Below are positions 1 through 7,253 of a stretch of 8,695 nt of DNA, one piece after another. The stretch comes from Globobulimina sp. (Eukaryota > Foraminifera > Rotaliida). The translations under genes were made by a program, and so were the position numbers. The stretch covers positions 1 through 8,695 of the forward strand of contig PIVH01000067.1 in assembly GCA_003354225.1 (NCBI GenBank), in the 5' to 3' direction. The notes beneath the pieces were generated by a model, which was not told the DNA's origin, made no database searches, and saw only the letters and a list, made by a program, of their open reading frames with translations. The number at the start of each line of letters is the position of its first letter. Position 1 is the stretch's first letter.

Positions 1-891
1 TTTAAGCACATCAATGTGTCCTTGCTCAATTCTGCCGGTTATGACATCACCAACACCGCGGATTTTATACATACATTCGATTGGCATCAAAAATGGCATC
101 TGTTTATTGTCTTTATCTTTAATTAAATGACTTCTTTTTGGGTTTGTTACAACTTTATCCAAAGCATCAAATAGCGTATATCCATGAATTTGTTTTTTTT
201 TAATGGTGACAGTAAATCCATTCCACCATGACATGTTTGCAGATTTTCTGGTCAAATTATCATTGAAATATCCAGAGATTGGAATAAAAGCAATTCTTTT
301 AGTTTTTTTAAACCCCAATTTTGATAATAACGCAATTGTTCTGGTTTTTATAGCAAGGAATCTATCTTTATTATATCCAATAAGATCCATTTTGTTGATA
401 CAAACAATTATTTGTTTGATGCCCATTAACCAACATAACCGGGAGTGGTGTCTGGTTGCTCCCAATCTTATTCTTCTTCGGTCTCTGATTATTGAGTGTT
501 CAAACTTGTCGCCATCGGCGGATATCACTAATATAGCAACATCGGCCTTTGATATGCCATATATTGTGTTTTTGATAAAGTCTTTGTGTCCGGGAGCATC
601 AATCAAATTGTAATTGTATTTATTTGTTTCAAATTTGCGTGAACAACATATGATTGTAATGCCACGGGCTCTCTCATGCCGAGATTTATCAAAATAAAAT
701 GCCCACATAAATGATGCTTTACCTAATTCGGTTGCTTCACGCCGTAATCTTTCCAAATCACGACGTGGTAATAATCCTAATTCATGTAATAACCTGGCAC
801 ACATTGTAGACTTACCACAATTTATTTGACCGGTTACTACAACTCCTAAATTTATTTTTTCTTCTCCTTCAACTTGATTTTGAACAGCCAT
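1..891 (-). CDS. Divergent eEF1A-like translation elongation GTPase, 3' end beyond the window
   Basis: The minus-strand frame is open from the ATG at 891-889 to the window edge, giving 297 residues of a family that is usually about 430-460 long. The G domain has G1 as GQINCGKST (residues 21-29), a switch I segment HERARGITI (72-80), G3 DAPGH (98-102, with the catalytic-type His102) and G4 NKMD (166-169). The start of beta-barrel domain II is visible as YKIRGVGDVITGRIEQG (275-291). Canonical eEF1A delivers aminoacyl-tRNA to the ribosome with GTP in the cytosol. This copy departs from it: the near-invariant GHVDSGKS is GQINCGKS, the usual GQTR block before the HSRL-type helix is GATR, an Arg-rich run RDRRRIR (136-142) replaces the normal loop, and the GDN after the G5-like ISG is NDN. 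I infer a diverged paralogue rather than the housekeeping gene, but no stop or frameshift is seen. It is divergent from the gene starting at 1103. The family call is secure; the exact role is not. Confidence 0.85.
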   Translation of the reverse strand, partial: MAVQNQVEGEEKINLGVVVTGQINCGKSTMCARLLHELGLLPRRDLERLRREATELGKASFMWAFYFDKSRHERARGITIICCSRKFETNKYNYNLIDAPGHKDFIKNTIYGISKADVAILVISADGDKFEHSIIRDRRRIRLGATRHHSRLCWLMGIKQIIVCINKMDLIGYNKDRFLAIKTRTIALLSKLGFKKTKRIAFIPISGYFNDNLTRKSANMSWWNGFTVTIKKKQIHGYTLFDALDKVVTNPKRSHLIKDKDNKQMPFLMPIECMYKIRGVGDVITGRIEQGHIDVLK

Positions 892-1102
892 TTGATTGTT
901 TGATTTTAACGTTTTCAATATATATATACTCAAGAAAACACTAGTTTGAATTACAATGCATCAAAATCAAGCTATCAAGAAAGAAATAGCAAAAAGAAAT
1001 TCCAGGGCAAAAAATAGGTTCCCAACATCTCGATGTTTAGCTGTATGTTATGTGTTTTATCATTAAACATAATATATCGGAAATACAGACCTTTCGAAAA
1101 CT
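892..1102. promoter_or_regulatory. Divergent intergenic region (211 nt) between the eEF1A-like and TOR1-like genes
   Basis: This stretch separates two start codons that point away from each other, so it must hold both 5' UTRs and both promoters, or one bidirectional promoter. It is AT-rich with a short (AT)n run around 918-930. I see no convincing coding potential, tRNA or other RNA gene, and no element I can name with confidence. The promoter assignment rests on position only. Confidence 0.5.
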
Positions 1103-3049
1103 ATGCCAATTAAAACAAACCGTACATCCACTGCACGTTCGTCAAATAGAATTCGCGATCCATTGATACAAATTAGAATCAAACATGGATCGTTGACCAT
1201 ATCTTCAGCTCAAAACGAAATAAAAATAAAAATATGCAATGCAATGAGCCAATTAAATGACATTGATTCACGAGGTGTTGGATTGTCTGTATTGCAGTCA
1301 ATTGTTAATACTATACCTGAAAAATTAATACTTCTAATCATAGAACCATTTTTCTGCATAAATAATGATTTAAAAGCATTGTGCAGAAAAGAACTTGCAT
1401 TGTTAATTGGATATATTGGTTCAAAACGAGGTAACACACCATTATTCTACAAATATTTAGCTAGACTTCTTAATAATTTATGCAAACGAGCACAAGATTG
1501 TGACTCACGCGTAAGAGAGGCGTGCGGCGATTCATTTGGTAGAATTAGTAAACAATGCATAAGATATACTGATAACCAATCAAATACTAATAAATGTAAT
1601 GAAGTAATTCACAAAATCATGAAACCAATAATTAAACACATCGAGAAATGCATTTCTCCACATTCGGTGACTGGGAATTTTCTTTGTTTATCCCATGTTA
1701 TTTTATCAGCAGATAATTATTTAAATCTACAACATATAATTGTTATTTGTAAATGTATCATTTCAAATATTATAAATATACGTGACACAAAAACGCATTG
1801 TGCTTTATTGATTTGTATAGAAAAATTAATGATTGTTGCTGCGCCATTAATATCGTCGACGACCAATAAGAATAACAATAATAATACAGATTATTTTAGT
1901 GCTTTGTTAGCGATTATTATTGATGGTTTGTCAAATAATGATTGGAATATTCGTAATTATTCATTAAAAGCAATCTACGCCGTTGGTGTTATATTTGTAA
2001 ATATTAAAAATAAGCCAGAAATTAATAAAAATAAAATTGAAATAGTTGCTCATTTACAGCGATTGAAATATGACAAAATATCGAATGTTCGAAATGCAGC
2101 TATCATGACATTGTCGGTGTGGAATGATATTGCGAATCTCAATGAAAATGATGAGCAAAATCAAGAAAGCATTGAATTACATAACAACACGCAGAACAAT
2201 GACGATATCGATGATGAGGACATTGAATTGGATTTGCGAACTAAGGAAATTACAGAACAACCATGGTTTGATAAAAAAGATGATGAAGCAAATACAAATA
2301 ATGTAGGTAAGAATGCAGATAGTAATGATCCAGAGGTACCGGTCAAGGATATTGTGGAAGATAACAGCAATGCTTTATTGTTGCAACAACAGCAATTAAT
2401 GCTAAAAACAATAAAAAATTTAGAATCCTATATTCATCGCGAAGTTGGAAATATAAAATCAAGAATTCATTCCGTTGAGAGAGATATGCAAAGATTTAAA
2501 GTTTTGTATCAAAATAATGAATGGATGAATGATAATAAAAAAGTAAATCGACAATTGCAAATTAAGGATGATGATAAAACAATAACTTATGATGACGCTG
2601 ACATCGATGATGAAAGTACTGAGATTAAAGAAAATGAGGAAAATGTAGAAAATACAAATAATACAACATTAAATGTATCTGAAACTATATCAATTTATTC
2701 CGATGAAACGAGGATAATTGACTTAAATGAACAGTTATTGAATACCATTCAAATGGATAATAATACAGAATTGATACGATGGTTGGTACAAAATAACAAT
2801 TATCATTTATTCCAACTTATTGATGAAAGATTAATGATATCATTAATATACAGAATCACTCAATTACTCAAAAATAAAACCTATATAAATGATATTTGTG
2901 ATTTTCTGAAAAAAGAATTTGTTACCGGTGCGCATACAATACCGAAATCATTTTCATTACCAAACCAATTGAAAATTGAATTTTTAAATACTATAAAGGA
3001 ACATGAAAACGTGGAACAATTTATATCCAAAATCTCAGAGCTTGTTTAA
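1103..3049 (+). CDS. TORTIFOLIA1/SPIRAL2 (TOR1/SPR2)-like HEAT-repeat microtubule-associated protein
   Basis: A single-exon gene of 648 residues, ATG to TAA. Residues about 38-345 form a HEAT-repeat array in the layout typical of the plant TOR1/SPR2 family. Landmarks are CNAMSQLNDIDSRGVG (45-60), a DSRVREACGDSFGRIS helix pair (134-149), DWNIRNYSLKAIYAVG (280-295) and KYDKISNVRNAAIMTLSVW (322-340). An acidic, Asn-rich linker (about 347-420) follows, then a coiled coil with a Gln run (about 424-470, including SVERDMQRF). After a second acidic linker comes a helical C-terminal domain (about 530-648), matching the family's conserved C-terminus. In plants these proteins bind microtubules through the HEAT array, and SPR2 stabilises minus ends; that role here is inferred. 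Asn content is high, as expected for AT-rich DNA. It is divergent from the eEF1A-like gene and convergent with the gene ending at 3241. A generic TOG/HEAT protein is the main alternative, but the HEAT, coiled-coil and C-terminal order argues for TOR1-like. Confidence 0.8.
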   Translation: MPIKTNRTSTARSSNRIRDPLIQIRIKHGSLTISSAQNEIKIKICNAMSQLNDIDSRGVGLSVLQSIVNTIPEKLILLIIEPFFCINNDLKALCRKELALLIGYIGSKRGNTPLFYKYLARLLNNLCKRAQDCDSRVREACGDSFGRISKQCIRYTDNQSNTNKCNEVIHKIMKPIIKHIEKCISPHSVTGNFLCLSHVILSADNYLNLQHIIVICKCIISNIINIRDTKTHCALLICIEKLMIVAAPLISSTTNKNNNNNTDYFSALLAIIIDGLSNNDWNIRNYSLKAIYAVGVIFVNIKNKPEINKNKIEIVAHLQRLKYDKISNVRNAAIMTLSVWNDIANLNENDEQNQESIELHNNTQNNDDIDDEDIELDLRTKEITEQPWFDKKDDEANTNNVGKNADSNDPEVPVKDIVEDNSNALLLQQQQLMLKTIKNLESYIHREVGNIKSRIHSVERDMQRFKVLYQNNEWMNDNKKVNRQLQIKDDDKTITYDDADIDDESTEIKENEENVENTNNTTLNVSETISIYSDETRIIDLNEQLLNTIQMDNNTELIRWLVQNNNYHLFQLIDERLMISLIYRITQLLKNKTYINDICDFLKKEFVTGAHTIPKSFSLPNQLKIEFLNTIKEHENVEQFISKISELV

Positions 3050-3240
3050 TTTTATCTGTTTATGTTGAGTTCTGTATTAATAGTTTGAAGTGACAATTAT
3101 TTAAAATTAAAATTTAATTTTTTTTGCCAATACTGAATCTGGTTTGTAGTTTGTACTTTGTAGACAGTCATCAAATATCAAACGAATGGGAAACTATACA
3201 TATACTAATTATAAAAAATTTACAAAATAAAATATATATA
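3050..3240. other. Convergent intergenic region (191 nt) holding two 3' UTRs
   Basis: The stretch lies between two stop codons, TAA at 3047-3049 on the plus strand and TAA at 3243-3241 on the minus strand, so it should contain the ends of both transcripts. It is T-rich and A-rich in blocks. A TGTA lies 24 nt after the plus-strand stop (3073-3076), and on the minus strand one lies 16 nt after that stop (3224-3221). A plus-strand AATAAA sits inside the aaaataaaat around 3224-3233, immediately before the neighbour's stop. No ORF or RNA gene is seen. Confidence 0.55.
3143..3163 (+). repeat. Three tandem 7-nt units, TTTGTAG/TTTGTAC/TTTGTAG
   Basis: Three head-to-tail heptamers differ only at the last base. 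They lie 94-114 nt after the TOR1-like stop codon and each carries a TGTA core. In RNA, UGUA is bound by the cleavage factor CFIm in animals and plants, and UGUAA serves as a poly(A) signal in green algae, so this may be a 3'-end element. The repeat is seen directly; the role is inference. Confidence 0.45.
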
Positions 3241-6200
3241 TTACAAAAACATCAATTCTGTGCCCATTTTATAAGAATTGACGATTAAATTATAAGATTG
3301 ATAACTTTCAATTTCATCGACAGCAATACCATAATCTTTTCCATTAATTTTAAATGATAACGTATTATCTGTAAAATCCAACATCATCTCTACAACATCA
3401 GAAACCGCTAAATGTTTGCCGTATCCTTCATGCATGGTCAATCCACCATTTTTAACAAATGTTCGTTTTTTATCTGAATGAAATCCATAACAATCACTTC
3501 CTGATCCTGGATATTTGTGATAATAACTGGAATAATTTGATGCTATTCCAATAAATACATATTTATCCGCAGCAAGATTTTTAATGAAAATTTTCCAGAC
3601 ATACTTATTTGGTGATTCACAATCCGTATTTCCATAAACACTGTGATATAAACCATCTCCCAATAATGTAATACAAACTCCATTTAACACCGCACAAGAA
3701 ATACCACATTGATTCCATGTATCGTAAAATGATGGAATCCAATCCATTGGATATTTAAACCGAACATCAATTTTATTTGCTTCCAATTCCAATTCATGAT
3801 CATTTCCCTTTGTTTCTTCTTCATTTCCCTTTGTTTCGTCTTTATCGAATTGTAAGCCCTTTTGTAATTGAATATATTCCGCAGCAAAATACTCACCAAA
3901 TAATTCAAATTCCTCTCGTGAGATTACACCGTCATTATTTTTGTCAATTTGTGGCTTTAAATCTAAAGCAATCTTTTTAACAAAAGGGCAACATTCCGCT
4001 CTCGGTGTTGGTGGCATATCCGGTTCTCTTTCGAGACAAAATAAATTTAATACGCCATATATCAAATCCTCCAATTCTTCCTGGTCAATTATTCCGTTTC
4101 CATCTTTATCGGATCGCTTCCATATTTTATCCAAATTTAATTTGCCGCCAGTTGGGGATTGGATAGTCGCTCTAGTTTTTGTTAGCTGTCTCATGGCGCA
4201 TTTTTCACACAAATCATACCCCTCTTCATGTACTGGAGAATCTTTTCCTTTTTTGCAATGATAAACAGTTTCATCTCCCATGACATGTTCACCACAATCA
4301 TCACACTCAACGGTTGCTCCCATGCCATATACTTCGGCATCAGTTCTAAGCAAATCACCGCCACAAATACAAAAAGGATCGGAACTGCCACCATATAGCA
4401 ACATTTCCTTTAATACGCAAGAAAAACATAAATCATATCCAGCGTCATGAGCATTGGACTTTCCATTTGGACAATGATAGACTATGTCGACAGCATCGAT
4501 TGATTTCTCACATATGTCACATCCAACAGGCGTACCGGAATAGCATCTTTCAGCTAATATGAGTTCAAAAGGTTCGCCACAAATACATATACATTCTTCG
4601 TTGTATATACAATCATCATTATCCTCGTTTACTTGTAATACATTTCCAAATGAAAACTGTCTGTTTAACGCATGCACATTCTTTCCAATTGACTCATGAC
4701 GTGATTCGATTTCATATATTATATCTTCTTTCTTCTGAATTCTTTTTAATCGTTGCAAAGTTTCATTACTTAAACCTGCATTAATCTGCAATACTTGGTC
4801 GATATATTCACCAACAGTGGACAGCTTTGGTCTGAACATAGTGTAAGAATTCAAACAATGGATATATGCTTGAAATAAATTATATATTTCTGTTTCTGTT
4901 AACGTTTTCTGTATATAATATACAGCAGAAATATAATTTATTTCAATCACAACAATTTAGAAAAACCCATTGTTTTAATGCCAGTGTATAGTACCTCAAT
5001 GCATTCATTTCTAAGTATCGGAAATCTTTTAATATATTCTTCATTTTGTCGGCTATATTCGTTTCTATTTCTTGTTTGCGTGCCAATAATATTTTGTTTT
5101 CATTCTGAGCTTGAGATTTATTGTCCATTGCATTATCATATTGAACTTTAATATCAACGCCATCGGATTGATTCCAATTTGTTGTCGTATCTGATATTTC
5201 TCTACGAATCCAAATATAATCAGTGCTCTCATGTTCAGTGTAATGGCATCCGCAAACATCACAACATGCATCGTCATTCATTACATGACAAGTTTTAACA
5301 CCAACTTTCAAACAGTTTCGATGACATGTTTTCTTACAATGAGAGCAGGTCGTAATTGTGTCGGTACTCTGATATTCTTTTATCGTATCCATATGTTTTG
5401 CAAGTTGTGAGGTTTCCTGATTTTGCATAATAACTGCATCATATTTATTAATTAATTTTTGATGTTGTACAATACTTTGGGTCGCACGCAATAAATTATC
5501 CTTTTCATTCAATATAATCTCAATTTTATTATCAATTTTCGCCCTTTGTCTTAATACAAGCCGCGAATTAGTGGTTGGTTTTGGTTTTGTAGTATCTAAT
5601 GCTTTAAAAAACGATCTAAATCCATTTTCGCTCATTTTCCAATACATTTTATTGAATTGATGGGTGAGTTCGTCGGCATCTTTTGTCGGATCGTGGCAAT
5701 ACGCGGTATTATTAAATTGAAATACATTTTTACAATGCGCAAACTGTGCGTGTTGAGCTAATGAGTTCATAATTTGTGCTTTTTTACTTTCACAAAATGT
5801 CAATAATATAAACATATTTGGCTCAATATCGGCTGCCCATAAATTCAATACATTGTTGAATACATATTGTTGGGCAGCGGTCAATCGATTTGTTGTGGAT
5901 TTCATTACAAAACAAACCGCATCGATCCCATTCAATGTATTATCCAATAAATACCTCAAATCGACTAAAATTTCAAAATCTTTCGATATGCCACGAGTGT
6001 CACCAAAACCGGGCGAATCGATTATATTCAAATTATATTCAATATTTGAGTCAATTTCAGGCGCAGACACTTGATAAACGGATACATGATCGGTTTGGCT
6101 CTCTGCCTGTTTACATTCTTTTTCCTTTTCTTCAATTAGTCGCAATCGATAATTATCCTCATACCGAATATTATAAATATAATTCAGCATTCCATTGATT

Positions 6201-7177
6201 AGTGTTGTTTTGCCAGCGCCTGTTTGGCCAATAATTAATATTGTTTTTGAAATCGATGCGGTTGTGTTTGCATCACCAGACTCTACCATTGAATTCCACG
6301 AAATGCACAGTTTTTTGGCTGCCATTCCAATCGATTTCGGAACGATATATTCTGTTTTTTTATGCGGTGCAATGGAAAAACCAGGCGCTAGATTTCGTAT
6401 TGTCTTTTTTTCTTTTTCTGGTTCATTGTACAGTGCTTTTATGGCTTGTTTGAATCTGTTTTTAACCACATATTTGATGCCTAATTCAACACATAAGTCA
6501 GCAATGTCATCTTTGCTTTGTTCGGCGAAGTCTGCAGTTGATGTAAAGCCATATTCTGTTAACTTTTTATAGCATTTTGCAAATCCATTATTTATGCACC
6601 AAGTGTCCAATGCTGATTCAATGTGTAAATGTAAAACTTGATGATGTCCATTATCGTCTTGTTTATCGCCTAAAATTTCAGTGAAATCATCCCAATCATC
6701 ACAATAAATCCTTTTACCTGAAACATCTTCATATATTTTGCCAATTTCTCCTTTGATTTTAAATTTAGCTTTGATTTCATCCACAAATTCATCAAATGTT
6801 TCGTCATCAATTTCATTTAATTTGTCGGTGATAAAATGTGTAAATGTATCACATTCAGAATGAACAATAATTTTCCACCCTTCCTTTAATGTTTCTATAT
6901 TTTCTGTAATAATATCGACTTTTGCGTCATGTGAATGTGATGGTTTATTTGCAGATTTATTATCATCTGATTTGGGTGGAGTTGGTATTGCGGCGACTAT
7001 TGCCTTTGCGGTACTTTTTTTTTGTTCTTCATTTTCTTTGGTTCCCCACATTGCGGTTATTTTGGATTTTGATTTTTTTCTTCGCCTTTTTGGTTTTGTT
7101 TTATTATCATTATTACCTTTAAATGCTGTTTCCCAAAATGATGTATTTAATTTTCCAGGGTTTTTAGTTCCTTTCAT
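3241..7177 (-). CDS. Multidomain AIG1/septin-like GTPase with ZZ-like, EF-hand and SPRY domains; two exons, join complement(4995..7177, 3241..4831)
   Basis: Exon 1 (7177-4995, 2183 nt) and exon 2 (4831-3241, 1591 nt) give 3774 nt, or 1257 residues plus TAA. The ATG at 7177-7175 is fixed by an in-frame TGA 18 nt further upstream (7195-7193). Read unspliced, the first frame ends at TGA 4945-4943 and the second would need a GTG start at 4950. Removing 4994-4832 (GT...AG) turns AG|A into an Arg codon and restores ALRPKLSTVGEYIDQ, matched by ALRPSLSTFGDYIDQ in the partial gene at the right edge. Order of parts: basic tail, possible PB1 fold, SAM-like, G domain, Cys-rich module, coiled coil, LST-YIDQ module, two ZZ-like repeats, two EF-hands, SPRY. 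I infer a cytosolic or nuclear scaffold responding to GTP and calcium. No signal peptide or membrane segment is seen. It is divergent from IMP4 across 76 nt. The separate two-gene reading is the alternative and I think it is wrong. Confidence 0.8.
3800..3841 (-). repeat. 21-nt in-frame tandem duplication in the linker before SPRY
   Basis: Two adjacent 21-nt copies differ at one base (plus-strand core tcatttccctttgtttc at 3800 and 3821). In the protein they give the repeated acidic-basic string ETKGNEE and ETKGNDH. Near identity at the DNA level suggests a recent slippage event in a length-tolerant linker. Confidence 0.8.
4198..4593 (-). repeat. Duplicated ZZ-like Cys/His zinc-binding unit (two copies, period about 72 residues)
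   Basis: Both copies show CxCG, then Cx2C (CDIC / CDDC), then VYHCxxGK, a His 8-9 residues after that Cys, and GYDLCxxC. Key Cys positions fall 72-73 codons apart. The pattern resembles ZZ-type zinc fingers but has an extra N-terminal CxC and a YHC...H segment, so it may be a variant fold. The repeat is visible directly; zinc binding is inferred from ligand spacing. Confidence 0.7.
4832..4994 (-). other. Intron of the multidomain GTPase gene (163 nt, GT-AG, phase 2)
   Basis: On the minus strand the intron begins GTACTA after ...TTGAG and ends ...ATGTTCAG before ACCAAAG. Its length is 3n+1 and it contains stops in the exon 1 frame (TGA at 4945-4943). Splicing rejoins Asn-Ala-Leu-Arg to Pro-Lys-Leu-Ser-Thr, exactly matching the layout of the unspliced paralogue at the right edge. 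Other AGs exist upstream (for example in TATACAG and GTTAACAG), but they would insert residues in the middle of the conserved module. Confidence 0.8.
4995..7177 (-). other. Exon 1 of the multidomain GTPase: basic tail, PB1-like, SAM-like, G domain, Cys-rich module
   Basis: Residues 27-38 (KPKRRRKKSKSK) are a basic patch that could be a nuclear localisation signal. Residues about 100-188 resemble a PB1/ubiquitin-like fold: a conserved-looking YEDVSGKRIYCDDWDDFTEIL-type stretch (149-169) followed by a strand VLHLHI; this call is weak. Residues about 188-250 look SAM-like (LDTWC...LGIKYVVKNRFKQAIKAL). The G domain spans about 311-530, with P-loop GQTGAGKT (317-324) and G3 DSPGFGDTRG (387-396). 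The G4 position reads LTFCES instead of a canonical [NT]KxD, and a G5-like FNNTAYC is followed by the family's helical FRSFFKAL. Residues 611-649 hold a Cys/His cluster (CSHC, CHRNC, CCDVCGC), presumably zinc binding. About 680-720 is Gln/Asn/Lys-rich helix, then the LST-YIDQ module begins and crosses the intron. The combination matches AIG1-like large GTPases known from fish, invertebrates and protists. Confidence 0.75.
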
Positions 7178-7253
7178 TGTGTGGAAAAAATGTCAGCTAA
7201 ATATCTGTACTAGAAAGTTTTCAACAAAACAATCATTGCTTCGTAATCACAAC
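7178..7253. promoter_or_regulatory. Bidirectional promoter region of only 76 nt between the GTPase and IMP4 starts
   Basis: The two ATGs point away from each other and both are well fixed: the GTPase ATG by an upstream in-frame TGA, the IMP4 ATG by the conserved extreme N-terminus of the family. All 5' UTR and core promoter sequence for both genes must therefore fit in 76 nt or extend into coding sequence. No TATA box or named element is evident. Confidence 0.6.

Larger units (their letters stand above)
3241..4831 (-). other. Exon 2 of the multidomain GTPase: LST-YIDQ module, ZZ-like repeats, EF-hands, SPRY
   Basis: Residue numbers refer to the 1257-residue joined protein. The exon opens with the second half of the helical LST-YIDQ module (to about 780). 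Two ZZ-like Cys/His repeats follow at about 808-866 and 882-939. EF-hand loop 1 is DKDGNGIIDQEE (969-980) and loop 2 is DKNNDGVISREE (1024-1035); both have canonical acidic or polar residues at positions 1, 3, 5, 9 and 12 and Gly at 6, so both should bind calcium. An acidic Lys/Glu linker leads into a SPRY/B30.2-type beta domain (about 1083-1257), recognised by YVFIGIAS, GFHSDKKRTFVKNGG, VEMMLDFTDNTLSFKING and the C-terminal YNLIVNSYKMGTELMFL strand. SPRY domains usually bind protein partners. The stop is TAA at 3243-3241. Confidence 0.8.

Noticed and set aside
203-613. Plus-strand ORF of 136 codons
   Set aside because: It is antisense to the G domain of the eEF1A-like gene and its hydrophobic translation matches nothing I know.
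1847-1890. Possible GT...CAG intron around the Asn run of the TOR1-like gene
   Set aside because: It would be about 36 nt; the Asn run is better read as a low-complexity loop in an AT-rich genome.
2290-2330. Possible mini-intron GTAAG...ATAG inside the TOR1-like linker
   Set aside because: It would be under 25 nt, shorter than the 66-163 nt introns seen here, and the frame is open without it.
4832-4950. Separate start of a second gene at the GTG of 4950 or the ATG at 4839
   Set aside because: GTG starts are not expected in a nuclear gene. Starting at the internal ATG would cut the LST-YIDQ module in half, while splicing restores it fully.
4943-4950. Programmed frameshift or stop readthrough joining the two frames
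   Set aside because: The intervening residues interrupt a conserved module, and the GT-AG boundaries remove exactly those residues; splicing is simpler.
5853-6572. Several plus-strand ORFs opposite the GTPase exon
   Set aside because: They overlap the well-supported G domain and SAM-like coding sequence and look like antisense shadows.
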